A stretch of 64,000 bases of DNA from Candidatus Tenebribacter davisii (GCA_030765535.1 JAVCCH010000194.1:1-64000); one strand, 5' to 3'; counted from the first letter of the stretch, positions 49,598 to 60,284 are shown. Numbers and translations: made by a program. Notes: a model not told the origin generated them from the letters alone.

Positions 49598-52357
49598 TTA
49601 TTTTCCTCTCACTAACGGAAAGTCCATTCCTCTAGAATCCACCACAGGATATTGAGCTTCCTGCCTGTATTTTTTTGTTAATTCCGGTAATTGCTCTTCA
49701 ATATAACTCATCAACTTTCTTACTGTAACGATTTCGCCTTTTTGAACAGCCTTGCCGTTTAAACCTTCGAGAAGAGTATATGTAAAAACTCCATGTCCAA
49801 GTTCTTTAACTTCTGTTGCGAATTGATCTTTTGATGATGCCGCAATAATGTGTACTCCGGTTGACCTTGATAACTGCGAAAGTGCCTTTCTATCCTCAAA
49901 TCCCCTGAACGCTAATAACACCGCTCCTGATTTACAGGCGTCTATCATCACTAATACTTTTTGAGCTTTAATGTTTTTTATTGAATTTGATAATTCATCG
50001 GATGAAATGGCTTTTTCTTTAACATCATCTTCTCTCTCAGGGTAGGTTAATTCATGCGGTATAAAATACCACTTTTCATTTATATTCTCACCGTGACCGG
50101 CAAGATAGATCAGCACCGCATCCTGAGGATTAGTGTTCTGAAGCTCTTTTAACTTTGCTAATATACCTTCTTTGGTTGCCTGTTCGTTGTAAATATCTCT
50201 GATCTCAACTTTTTTGAATAATTCCGTTCCGCTTTGCCTGAAAAAATCAGCTATCCCTTTTGCGTCAGGTTCAGCATAATTCAAATTTAAAGCAGGATTT
50301 TTATATTTATTTATTCCCACAGCAAAAACATACATTGATATTTCTTTTTCAGGAGCAAGAAGCTTTATCATTATCTCTGATGGATTTGATTCGGTTCTGT
50401 CTCTGCTGAAACCAATAGCTCTGAAAGTATTAAGTCCATCAACAAGTATGATCGTATATGATTTTATGCTTTCGTTATCTTTCGGAACGATCTTAATTCC
50501 TCTCGTTTCTTCTCCGATCGCTTTTCCATTGTGATAAAGCCTTATCTCGTCAATTCCTCCACCTTTATCTTTTGCTGAAACAGTGATCGTAACTTCCTCA
50601 TTCTTTAATTCAGAATTTGTTTCAGGTGATATTATTCTTACTAAAGGTGGTAAAGCTACACCGTCTCTGATGTCGGTAACTGGCTCAAGTTTCTTTCCCT
50701 GCAAAACTGAAGCCACATAAACGGGGTTATAATATTTTTCATAAAAGTTATCTATTGCATATACTTTGTTTCCAACTTTTACATTAAGATATTTGGCACC
50801 ATTTGGTGAAGCATTGAAATAGCCTTCAGGAGTGATCACTATCCATTCGCCGTCTTTCAAACTTATAAACTGGGCGATCTCTTTGCCTGTTTCTATGTCC
50901 CAAAGCTTTATTGAGCCATCTTTACCTCCAGAAATAAAACTTTTTCCATCATTAGAAAAATCGGGGGAATATACACCACCTATATGTCCTGTAAATGTCT
51001 TTATTTCACTGCCCGTTGCAATATCCCAGAGCCTAATTGAATTATTTTTGCCGGTCGATAGGATGTAATTACCGTCAGGGGAAAAACCATAAAATGCATT
51101 GCCCCCGGTCAGTGTAAATGTACTTATCTCTCTACCTGTTGATACATCCCAGATTTTTGTAACCTTTCCACTCTCTGAAAGAACATATCTGCCATCAGGA
51201 GAAAAAGCAACAGATTTAACATCAGATGTATGCCCCTTAAATTGTCTTATCTTTTTGCCTGTTACCACATCCCAGAGTATGAGCATATTATTATTTTTCC
51301 CCGACCGTTTCTCCTGATACGCTCCATTGGGGAGTGTGAGCCAGGTAAAATTATCATCACCTCCAGACAGGATATAACGTCCGTCTGGGGAAAAAGCTAC
51401 TGATTTTACCCACCCCGCATGTCCGGTGAATGTTCTTATCTCCCTGCCGGTTGCAATATCCCAAAGTTTGAGTGTCTTATCACTACATCCGGAAAGGGCA
51501 TATAGCCCATCTGGAGAGAAAGCTACTGATTGAATCAAATCATTCCCATCAATTTCAGTACGAGTGCTCGTCATGAAAGATCTTATCTCTTTTCCTGATG
51601 ATACATCCCAGAGCTTTATGCTGTAATTCTTACCCCCAGAAAGAACATATCTGCCATCAGGAGAAAAGGCTACTGAGTAAATTTGCTTTGTATCACTTAC
51701 AAATGTCCTTATTTCTCTACCCGTTGATGCATCCCAGAGTATGAAAGTTCCATAACTCACCAACAGTATCTGATTTCCATCAGGGGAAAAAACAATTTTT
51801 GATACTGTCTTCTCTCCAATGGGTACAAAAATCTTGACAGATGTATTAGTAATCACCGGCTTAATTTCTTCTAAAGGTTCTGAAATTTGCTCCGTTTCTG
51901 AAAATCCAAGAGATTGCCCCATTGTTCCTACTATGGTCAAAAGTGGATCATTGGGACGGGAAATCAAAAGAACTATTCTATCTCCAGGATCTGTAGCGGA
52001 AACTGCATCCGTAAATTCAGCGGGATTTTTTATATCCTCGTAGTTGAAGGAAAGAATCTTATCATTCTGCTTTATGCCCATTTGTTCTGCCGGGCTTCCT
52101 TTTGTCACTTCGGAAACAATAACACCTCTACTTAACTGAGTGAATCTTATCAGCATCCGTGTACCTGTTGGATTCAAAGGTTGCACCTGTACCCCAAGCC
52201 AGGCCTTCTCAGTGGAAGATGGATTACCGAAAATAGAAGTGGGCAATAATAATAAACATATTATCAGAGAGTAAACATATAAAAACGAGATCAAAGATAA
52301 AAAAGGGATCTTGAATCCGATTTTACAAACACTCTTTTTGCTGTTAAAATTCATCAT
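49598..52357 (-). CDS. Exported PDZ-WD40-caspase (C14) protein
   Basis: Signal/TM; PDZ GVIVSEVTKGSPAEQMGIKQNDKILSF; WD40 repeats; AVLIYLAGHGENINEKWYFIPHEL and VLVMIDACKSGAVLL His/Cys dyad. Confidence 0.9.
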   Translation of the reverse strand: MMNFNSKKSVCKIGFKIPFLSLISFLYVYSLIICLLLLPTSIFGNPSSTEKAWLGVQVQPLNPTGTRMLIRFTQLSRGVIVSEVTKGSPAEQMGIKQNDKILSFNYEDIKNPAEFTDAVSATDPGDRIVLLISRPNDPLLTIVGTMGQSLGFSETEQISEPLEEIKPVITNTSVKIFVPIGEKTVSKIVFSPDGNQILLVSYGTFILWDASTGREIRTFVSDTKQIYSVAFSPDGRYVLSGGKNYSIKLWDVSSGKEIRSFMTSTRTEIDGNDLIQSVAFSPDGLYALSGCSDKTLKLWDIATGREIRTFTGHAGWVKSVAFSPDGRYILSGGDDNFTWLTLPNGAYQEKRSGKNNNMLILWDVVTGKKIRQFKGHTSDVKSVAFSPDGRYVLSESGKVTKIWDVSTGREISTFTLTGGNAFYGFSPDGNYILSTGKNNSIRLWDIATGSEIKTFTGHIGGVYSPDFSNDGKSFISGGKDGSIKLWDIETGKEIAQFISLKDGEWIVITPEGYFNASPNGAKYLNVKVGNKVYAIDNFYEKYYNPVYVASVLQGKKLEPVTDIRDGVALPPLVRIISPETNSELKNEEVTITVSAKDKGGGIDEIRLYHNGKAIGEETRGIKIVPKDNESIKSYTIILVDGLNTFRAIGFSRDRTESNPSEIMIKLLAPEKEISMYVFAVGINKYKNPALNLNYAEPDAKGIADFFRQSGTELFKKVEIRDIYNEQATKEGILAKLKELQNTNPQDAVLIYLAGHGENINEKWYFIPHELTYPEREDDVKEKAISSDELSNSIKNIKAQKVLVMIDACKSGAVLLAFRGFEDRKALSQLSRSTGVHIIAASSKDQFATEVKELGHGVFTYTLLEGLNGKAVQKGEIVTVRKLMSYIEEQLPELTKKYRQEAQYPVVDSRGMDFPLVRGK

Positions 52358-52441
52358 ATCTAAGCCTCCTGTTTAAATTTTAAGTCACTATTGATATTAC
52401 ACCTCATTGCACCGTCCCTTTAATATAACCTGACTTCCCTT

Positions 52442-55400
52442 TTATTTTCCTCTCGTTATGGGAAAGTCCATTCCCTTTGAATCAACAACCGGATATTGGG
52501 CTTCCTGCCTGTATTTTTTTGTGATCTCAGGCAGTTGTTCTTCAATATAGCTCATCAACTTTCTAACGGTAACTGTTTCTCCTTTGCCTGATGCTTTTCC
52601 ACTCAAACCTTCAAGCAAAGTGTAGGTAAATACTCCATGACCGAGTTCTTTTACTTCTGTCGCGAACTGATCTTTTGACGATGCAGCTACGATATGCACA
52701 CCGGTTGATCTTGATAACTGCGAGAGTGCTTTTCTGTCCTCAAATCCTCTGAATGCTAATAGCACAGCACCCGACTTACAGGCATCTATCAGAACCAAAA
52801 CCTTTTGCGCCTTAATATTTTTAATTGAATTAGATAATTCATCTGATGAAATAGCTTTTTTCTTAACATCCTCTTCTCTTTCAGGATAAGTTAATTCGTG
52901 AGGTATAAAATACCATTTGTCATTTATATTTTCACCATGTCCGGCAAAATAGATCAAGACAGCATCCTGAGGATTTGTATTTTCAAGCTGCTTAAGCTTT
53001 GCTAATATCCCTTCCTTAGTCGCCTGTATATTGTAAACTTCTATAATACTGGTACTTTTAAATAATCCGTTGTCATTGTTCCTGAAAAAATCAGCGATAC
53101 TTTTTGCATCAGGTTCGGCATAATTCAGGTTCAGCGCCGGATTTTTATATTTATTTATTCCAACAGCCAGAACGCTTAATGATACATCCTTTTCAGGTGC
53201 AAGAAGTGTTATGATTATCTCAGACGAATTTGATTCAGTTCTGTCTCTGCTGAAACCGACAGCTTTGAACATATTTAGTCCATCAACCAGTGTGATCGTA
53301 TACGATTTTGTGCTTTCATTTCCTTTGGGAACGATCTTTATTCCTCTTGTTTCTTCACTGATCGCTTTTCCGTTATGATAAAGTTTTATCTCATCAATCC
53401 CACCACCCATATCTTTGGCTGATATTTGAATTGTAACTTCATCTGAAGGAGATTCAGTTCCTGAGACAGGAGATATGATCTTTACTTCAGGAGGTAATGC
53501 AACTCCCAACCTGATATCTGAGACCGGATTTACCTTCTTCCCCTGTAGAACTGAAGCCACATAAGCAGGATTGTAATATTTCTCATAGAAATTATCTATG
53601 CTGTAAACCTTATTACCAACCCTGACATTCAGATATTTAGCTCCATTGAGTGATGCGTTGAAATATCCTTCCGGTGTGATAACGATCCATTCACCGTCAG
53701 AAAATGATACAAAACGGGCGATTTCACTTCCTGTTTCAATATTACTAAAAATTACAGTTTTATCGTGATAGCTACCCGATAAAATTGATTTCCCGTCCGG
53801 ACTGAAAACAAGTGAAGTTATCCAGTGTTTGTGCCTTTTAAACGAAATAACTTCATTTTCTTTCTCAGAATCCCATATGGTGATCAGTCCATCATCATCT
53901 CCTGTTGCGAAATATTTTCTATCGCGTGAAAAAGCAATATTTTCAATATCTTTGTGCCTGCCGTCATAACCTTTTGGTGTGTATGTTTTAATTACTTTCC
54001 CTGTCTCAAGGTCATATAGCTTTATGAAACCTCTAACTCCGACCAGAAATTTATTTTCATCAAATAACTCAAATACTCTTGAGTTTCCTGTCTGCTCATC
54101 TAATTTATAAAGCAGTTTACCTGTCTGAATATTCCATATACCTAATTTCAAATTCGGCCATGCCGATGAAATGATCGCTTTTTTATTATCATTAAACGTT
54201 CTGATCATAGACAAATAGTATTTATTTGATTGTTCCAGTTGAACGGGTGGAGCATTAGGATCTTTTAAATTAATAACATTTAAAAAGTATTCTGACTCTT
54301 CATTTTCTCTTAAATTTTTGAATGCGTAATTTCCATCCTGAGTCACATAATACTCAAGACTTTCGTTACCTTCATTTTTACTATCATATGAAAATAGTGT
54401 TTTATTGAATATAGTGTCGAATATTTTTGTTATTCCGGTTTTCTCATCCTTAATATAAACTTGATCTGCAAACATTCTTCTTCTTACCTTAAAATCTTTT
54501 GTATTTAAATTAGAACCATTAAGTTCTAAGATCATATCATGGGTCAAAATATTTAACTTAGATTCGGCATTATAATAAACTCCGATTGGACTTTTTGCTT
54601 CATCAGCTAATACAGTAATATCGTTATTCTGGATATTATACAGAATAACGGTATAAGATCCATTACAAAATGCAATTATATTTCCGTCATGAGAGACTGA
54701 TGTTGTAGTACATGACGGTGCTCTAAAATAACTTCTTATTCCCGTTTCAATAACTTCCAACCGATCATTCTTTGTATCAAAAATTCCGATCATCCCATTT
54801 TTACCTGCCACTGTCATCCTGCCGTCGTTTCTGAAAGCCAGATCTGAAATTTTGCAGCCAGTTTCGATTTTATGATCAGTTGCCTTGGAAGTTATTATAT
54901 CGATAATTTTCAAATGCTTGTCTATAGTAAGTAGGGCTATTTTGGATCCATCTTTCGACATCGCCCATGAATAGATAAAATTACTTTTGAAGCTGTAACT
55001 GAATTTCGGTTCTTTTCTTTCCAAGCTCCATATATCTATTGAATATGAATCTATCTGATCAATATTAGGATCACCTTCTTCCGTAAATTCATTAGGTTCA
55101 GAATAAGTACTGCCGTAAGAATATGAAATAGTTAATAAGTCATTGGAATCAGGCATAAAACTCAGCCCTTTTTTTATATAATTAAAAATGTGTTGATTTT
55201 CTTTGATTTCAAATTCAGTTTTCAGCTCTGAAGTATTCAGATCATATATTTTAATTTCAATCTGATTATCAACCGCATAGAACTTCTCATCATCAGAAAG
55301 GGCTATACCGTAAATTGCGTAACTAGAATAATGAGATTGAAGTGAATCAATTTTCAGTTTTTCTAAATCGCATATTTTTATTACCCCTCCATCTGCGGTT

Positions 55401-55699
55401 AACAGAAACCTTCCGCTTTTTGAAACTGCCATTGAGTAGGTTTTATAGTTAAAAAAGTTTTTTATTTCTCTTTTTGCAGTCAAATCCCATATAGTCGTCC
55501 CCTGACCTCCGCTTGTTACCATTTGTGTATCATTGGAATTGAATGATACTCGTTCTGCCTCAAGTCCGACTCCTTGTATAAAGACTTCCACCGGTACTAT
55601 CTGCTTTATTGTCTTAACTTTATTTTCCTCTACCTTACTGCATGTTGTAAATATAAAAGAGAAAACGGTTATATAAATTAAAAATTTAGTTAATTTCAT
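52442..55699 (-). CDS. WD40-caspase (C14) lipoprotein
   Basis: Lipobox IFTTCSKVEE; WD40-like repeats; AVLIYFAGHGEN, VLVLIDACKSGAVLL. Confidence 0.9.
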   Translation of the reverse strand: MKLTKFLIYITVFSFIFTTCSKVEENKVKTIKQIVPVEVFIQGVGLEAERVSFNSNDTQMVTSGGQGTTIWDLTAKREIKNFFNYKTYSMAVSKSGRFLLTADGGVIKICDLEKLKIDSLQSHYSSYAIYGIALSDDEKFYAVDNQIEIKIYDLNTSELKTEFEIKENQHIFNYIKKGLSFMPDSNDLLTISYSYGSTYSEPNEFTEEGDPNIDQIDSYSIDIWSLERKEPKFSYSFKSNFIYSWAMSKDGSKIALLTIDKHLKIIDIITSKATDHKIETGCKISDLAFRNDGRMTVAGKNGMIGIFDTKNDRLEVIETGIRSYFRAPSCTTTSVSHDGNIIAFCNGSYTVILYNIQNNDITVLADEAKSPIGVYYNAESKLNILTHDMILELNGSNLNTKDFKVRRRMFADQVYIKDEKTGITKIFDTIFNKTLFSYDSKNEGNESLEYYVTQDGNYAFKNLRENEESEYFLNVINLKDPNAPPVQLEQSNKYYLSMIRTFNDNKKAIISSAWPNLKLGIWNIQTGKLLYKLDEQTGNSRVFELFDENKFLVGVRGFIKLYDLETGKVIKTYTPKGYDGRHKDIENIAFSRDRKYFATGDDDGLITIWDSEKENEVISFKRHKHWITSLVFSPDGKSILSGSYHDKTVIFSNIETGSEIARFVSFSDGEWIVITPEGYFNASLNGAKYLNVRVGNKVYSIDNFYEKYYNPAYVASVLQGKKVNPVSDIRLGVALPPEVKIISPVSGTESPSDEVTIQISAKDMGGGIDEIKLYHNGKAISEETRGIKIVPKGNESTKSYTITLVDGLNMFKAVGFSRDRTESNSSEIIITLLAPEKDVSLSVLAVGINKYKNPALNLNYAEPDAKSIADFFRNNDNGLFKSTSIIEVYNIQATKEGILAKLKQLENTNPQDAVLIYFAGHGENINDKWYFIPHELTYPEREEDVKKKAISSDELSNSIKNIKAQKVLVLIDACKSGAVLLAFRGFEDRKALSQLSRSTGVHIVAASSKDQFATEVKELGHGVFTYTLLEGLSGKASGKGETVTVRKLMSYIEEQLPEITKKYRQEAQYPVVDSKGMDFPITRGK

Positions 55700-55702
55700 A
55701 AA

Positions 55703-58420
55703 TTATTTCCCTCTCGTTATGGGAAAGTCCATTCCCTTTGAATCAACAACAGGATACTGTACTTCCTGCCTATACTTTTTAGTGATCTCAGGAAGCTGTT
55801 CTTCAATATAACTCATCAGCTTTCTTACAGTAACCGTTTCTCCTATACCTGATGCTTTCCCATTAAGGCCTTCTAAAAGCGTATATGTGAAAACTCCATG
55901 ACCTAGTTCTTTCACTTCGGTCGCAAACTGATCTTTTGACGATGCGGCCACGATATGCACACCGGTTGATCTTGATAATTGCGAGAGTGCTTTTCTGTCC
56001 TCAAATCCTCTGAATGCCAATAAAACAGCTCCGGATTTACATGCATCTATCAGAACCAGTATTTTTTGAGCTTTAATATTTTTAATTGCTGTAGCAAGTT
56101 CATCCGATGAAATAGCTTTTTTCTTAACATTCTCTTCTCTTTCAGGATAAGTTAATTCGTGAGGTATAAAATACCATTTGTCATTTATATTCTCACCATG
56201 TCCTGCCAGGTAGATCAAGACAGCATCTTGTGGATTAGTACTTTCAAGCTGTTTAAGCTTTGCTAATATCCCTTCCTTTGTTGCTTGTGTATCGTAAACT
56301 TCTATGACACGGGTACTCTTAAATAATCCATTGTCATTGTTCCTAAAAAAATCAGCGATACTTTTTGCGTCAGGATTAGCGTAATTCAGGTTCAGTGCCG
56401 GATTTTTATATTTATTTATTCCAACAACCAGAACGCTTAATGATACATCCTTTTCAGGAGCAAGAAGCTTTATTATTATCTCGGATGGATTTGATTCAGT
56501 TCTGTCTCTGCTAAATCCGACAGCTCTGAACATATTTAGTCCATCAACCAGTGTGATCGTATACGATTTTGTGCTTTCATTTCCTTTGGGAACGATCTTT
56601 ATTCCTCTTGTTTCTTCACTTACGACCTTTCCGTTATGGTATAACCTTATCTCATCAATTCCTCCACCCATATCTTTAGCAGAGATCTTGATTATGATCT
56701 CTTCATTCCTTACTTCTGAATTTGACTCAGGTGAAATTATCCTGATCTCCGGAGGTAAAGCCACTCCTTGCCTTATATCTGAAACCGGTTCTACTTTCTT
56801 CCCCTGTAGCACTGAAGCTACATAAGCAGGATTGTAATATTTTTCATAAAAATTGTCTATTGAGTATACTTTATTTCCAATTCTTACATTTATATATTTT
56901 GCACCATTCGTAGAGGCATTAAAATAACCTTCCGGTGTTATAACGATCCATTCTCCATCTGAAAAAGCATAAAATTTAGCGACTTCGGTTTTATTAACTT
57001 TATCCTGAACCTGAATATGGTTTATCTCCTCTTTAAAATAGAATAATTCACTTTTATAATGTTTAAGATATATCAAAGGGCTGATTGCGTCATAGTAGAA
57101 TTCACTTTCTTTAAATGACTCCTTAAAAAATTCCTGCGGTATTTTTTTATAAAATTCATCAGGATCTTTATATATCCAATTGTAGTCTTTATTCTTATAT
57201 ATTTTGTATGTACTATTGTAAAAATTAAATATTTCTAAATCGGCTGTTGACAAATTCCAGATATTGTAGTTATAATAAATTTTAAGTTGTGTACCAACAT
57301 AGTTAAAACTTTTCTCAATATCCAAAAGTCGTCCATTTGCATAAGCTTGGTCCCGAAAAACTATTGGTTTCATACCGAATTCACGTTCTACTTCACCTGA
57401 AATTTTATCATAAAGTATAATATTAGCATTTTTATGACTGACTATGACTTGTCCCTCATTAGTAATAACCAGTGATTCAAAAGTGTTAACATTCTCGAAA
57501 AACAATGTTTTTTGTTTATAAATTCCGTTTTGCATAAAATCATAAATACTTAGTTCTATATTCGATATCCATTCCCAAGCCTTTTCTCCCTTTTCGGTAA
57601 AACTATCACGATTTAAAACTACTGAGTTGTTCTGCAGAACGGAAAATTTTTTACATTGTTTACCTGGAACACTATTTATGACAGCACCATTATTCAGATC
57701 ATATCTTAATAGTAGTGGATTATCCATATAATACCTATTCTCGTAAATATATTTTAAGGCAGCATCCACTTTTAATAGATCATGATGAACTCGTCCTTTT
57801 ATAATACCTTTTTTCTTTATAGTTAAATTTTCATCATAGATCACATAACCTGTTTCTCCAAGTTTTACTTCTTCGGTGTTGCTGAAAAATATCCCAAAAT
57901 AATCATAACCAAGATTTGTTAAATTAGAACAATCAGAATCATCAGTTTTTTCTGGAAATTTAATTTCCGATCCATCTTCAATATCATAAATACTTACTCC
58001 GGATGAACCATCATCAACATAAAAATACTTAAGATTTTTTGTGATTGATATTTTCCCATTATTTTCGATTTTAGGAAAGGTAAATGTCTTTAGTTTTTCT
58101 CCGTTAACATTATAAATCTCAGCTAGCTTTTTTCCGTTAATAATAATAAACCGTTCATTGTCCAAAAAATTAGTTACTCTACCATTAATTTTCAATGTTC
58201 TTAATTCTCGTCCTTCTGATATTTCCCAGATTTTTTTATTATTCTTTCCTGAACTTACCAAATATTTACCGTCCTGAGAAACAGCAAATGAATATGCACC
58301 ATCAGTATGCCCTGTTTGAACAAATATTTCCGGAATTTCTGTAGTTTCGCTTTTTAATAAAGTAAAAGACAGCAGAAGTAAAAACAACAATAATTTCGTT
58401 AAAATAATACGGTTATGCAT
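55703..58420 (-). CDS. Exported caspase (C14) protein with divergent beta-propeller N-terminus
   Basis: Signal peptide; AVLIYLAGHGEN, ILVLIDACKSGAVLL; only the first WD40-like repeat is recognisable. Confidence 0.88.
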   Translation of the reverse strand: MHNRIILTKLLLFLLLLSFTLLKSETTEIPEIFVQTGHTDGAYSFAVSQDGKYLVSSGKNNKKIWEISEGRELRTLKINGRVTNFLDNERFIIINGKKLAEIYNVNGEKLKTFTFPKIENNGKISITKNLKYFYVDDGSSGVSIYDIEDGSEIKFPEKTDDSDCSNLTNLGYDYFGIFFSNTEEVKLGETGYVIYDENLTIKKKGIIKGRVHHDLLKVDAALKYIYENRYYMDNPLLLRYDLNNGAVINSVPGKQCKKFSVLQNNSVVLNRDSFTEKGEKAWEWISNIELSIYDFMQNGIYKQKTLFFENVNTFESLVITNEGQVIVSHKNANIILYDKISGEVEREFGMKPIVFRDQAYANGRLLDIEKSFNYVGTQLKIYYNYNIWNLSTADLEIFNFYNSTYKIYKNKDYNWIYKDPDEFYKKIPQEFFKESFKESEFYYDAISPLIYLKHYKSELFYFKEEINHIQVQDKVNKTEVAKFYAFSDGEWIVITPEGYFNASTNGAKYINVRIGNKVYSIDNFYEKYYNPAYVASVLQGKKVEPVSDIRQGVALPPEIRIISPESNSEVRNEEIIIKISAKDMGGGIDEIRLYHNGKVVSEETRGIKIVPKGNESTKSYTITLVDGLNMFRAVGFSRDRTESNPSEIIIKLLAPEKDVSLSVLVVGINKYKNPALNLNYANPDAKSIADFFRNNDNGLFKSTRVIEVYDTQATKEGILAKLKQLESTNPQDAVLIYLAGHGENINDKWYFIPHELTYPEREENVKKKAISSDELATAIKNIKAQKILVLIDACKSGAVLLAFRGFEDRKALSQLSRSTGVHIVAASSKDQFATEVKELGHGVFTYTLLEGLNGKASGIGETVTVRKLMSYIEEQLPEITKKYRQEVQYPVVDSKGMDFPITRGK

Positions 58421-58497
58421 AATATCTCCTTAAAATCTGGTTGTCAAATACCCAACAACAGTAATTTAATAGCATAAAAGTTAACAATAATATGATT

Positions 58498-58761
58498 TTA
58501 TAACTTCCCGCTACTCAACGGAAAGTCCATTCCCTTTGAATCAACAACAGGATACTGTACTTCCTGCCTATACTTTTTAGTGATCTCAGGAAGTTGTTCC
58601 TCAATATAGCTCATCAGTTTTCTGACTGTAACTGTTTCTCCTTTGCCTGATGCTTTCCCATTAAGACCTTTACCCGATAAAATATACTTCCCGCCGGCTA
58701 TAATTTTAACGGCATTAGTATAGCCGAAGCTACCGCTTATGTGACCCATCTGCACAATCAT
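58498..58761 (-). pseudogene. Internally deleted fourth WD40-caspase paralog (N-terminal WD40 bit joined to caspase C-tail)
   Basis: MIVQMGHISGSFGYTNAVKIIAGGKYILSGK joined to GLNGKASGKGETVTVRKLMSYIEEQLPEITKKYRQEVQYPVVDSKGMDFPLSSGKL. Confidence 0.8.
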
Positions 58762-60284
58762 TTCTCAAACACCGTCCATTGATAAACTTTCTCCGTAATT
58801 TCCTTTTTAGGATTCTTAATTTTGATTCCTCTCGTTAGAGCAATTTGGGAACTTATATCGACTTCAATAATATCGATATATGTCCCGTCTCCCATATTTT
58901 TTCTTTTATAATTAACAACAGGTTGCTTCTCTGTAGAAGCTTGTAAAATCAGCTGTTCCACACCACTCGGCTCGCAAATCACTCCATCAAAAGGAATTTG
59001 TATCCATTGATTTGCCTGGTCGGTTGCAATAGGATAATTATCTACAAGCAGAATTTTAGTGCCGTCTGCGAAAATATACATCAATCTGACAAAACAGGAT
59101 TTATTTGTTCTTACTAAAATCTTCGGTTCTTCATCGTAATAATAAATAACTGGTCCGTCCGACATTTTATCGGTTTGAATATCTACTTTCAGACAATTAT
59201 CAGTTTGGATTGAATTATATAATGCAAGTTTGCTTTGTAATGCCTGCTCTAAATTTTCAGGTTTTATCTTATCCCAGCCGATATTCACACAGGTAGTTTT
59301 ATTGACAAATAACTGGTTACTTTTAACGACCATTTTGTTAGAGTTTTCCATCGTTAAGGTTAAGAGCATCCCGTTATCCGATTCCATGATTTTTCCTCTG
59401 AAAACCAAGTCTGCCTCTTTATTTTTTGAATAGGAAATACTTTGCCATTTTTTTTTATCGGTGAGAATACCGGAACATATTTCTGCGAAATTCTTTCCAA
59501 AATTAGAGATGAAACCGGTATTTTCATATTCGAAGGGATAAAAAATAAACGAATAATTCCCAGATTGCTGAAGTAGGAAAGTCTTTAAAAGATCATTCGC
59601 TAAAGTCTCTGTGGATTTAGTAGTTGAGCCAACGAGAATTATCAGCTTGTTTTCGATCTTCTGTTGGGAAGGAAGTTTGCTGATATCATTCTGAAATTCA
59701 TTTTGCCATTTGTTCAAGAAAAGATAAATTTGAAGATCATCCTGGAGCAATCCGGTTTGAAAAATACACTCTTCGTATTTTTTGATGGACTGTTCAGGAT
59801 TATTCTCTGCCAGTTCTTCTGCAAAATCATAAACTTCGGAAATTTTCCTGATCGAGTTTTCGATCTTGTTTTTGAAAGAGTTCAGCAAGTCGTTTGCCGG
59901 AATACCGATAAGGAAATAAACATTCTCTGCTTCCTTTTCTGTTTTCAATATTTCATATCCCATTATTTCCAGGTCGGTTCGGATCTTGGTTTCGCTTAGG
60001 AAATATTCTTCAGCTTTTATTTGTGATCCGGTTCCAGCTTCTGATGAATGATTGATCGTTTCTCCCGACACATTACAGGAGATTGTAGAGGATGCATCTT
60101 TTAATGCTTCCAGTTTCGCAATATTTTCTGCCTCAAGAATATCTCCACTCCGAATTCTTGCGAAACTTTTACCGACGAAATAATCCGGATATTCTTTTGA
60201 AACATCAGATGTGAACCAATTTGGAATGGCTGATAATGCTATAGTAATTAATAGCATTACAAATATTGAAATTTTGGCTTTCAT
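58758..60284 (-). CDS. LPP20-like/DUF4384-like exported protein
   Basis: Signal peptide; PDYFVGKSFARIRSGDILEAENIAKLEALKDASSTIS (LPP20/FlgT-like); YYYDEEPKILVRTNKSCFVRLMYIFADGTKILLVDNY (DUF4384-like). Confidence 0.65.
   Translation of the reverse strand: MKAKISIFVMLLITIALSAIPNWFTSDVSKEYPDYFVGKSFARIRSGDILEAENIAKLEALKDASSTISCNVSGETINHSSEAGTGSQIKAEEYFLSETKIRTDLEIMGYEILKTEKEAENVYFLIGIPANDLLNSFKNKIENSIRKISEVYDFAEELAENNPEQSIKKYEECIFQTGLLQDDLQIYLFLNKWQNEFQNDISKLPSQQKIENKLIILVGSTTKSTETLANDLLKTFLLQQSGNYSFIFYPFEYENTGFISNFGKNFAEICSGILTDKKKWQSISYSKNKEADLVFRGKIMESDNGMLLTLTMENSNKMVVKSNQLFVNKTTCVNIGWDKIKPENLEQALQSKLALYNSIQTDNCLKVDIQTDKMSDGPVIYYYDEEPKILVRTNKSCFVRLMYIFADGTKILLVDNYPIATDQANQWIQIPFDGVICEPSGVEQLILQASTEKQPVVNYKRKNMGDGTYIDIIEVDISSQIALTRGIKIKNPKKEITEKVYQWTVFEK

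Noticed and set aside
49781-52135. Small plus-strand ORFs opposite the caspase genes (e.g. 50832..51068, 51099..51317, 51819..52043)
   Set aside because: Antisense shadows of WD40/PDZ coding sequence; Pro/Ser-rich mirror composition.
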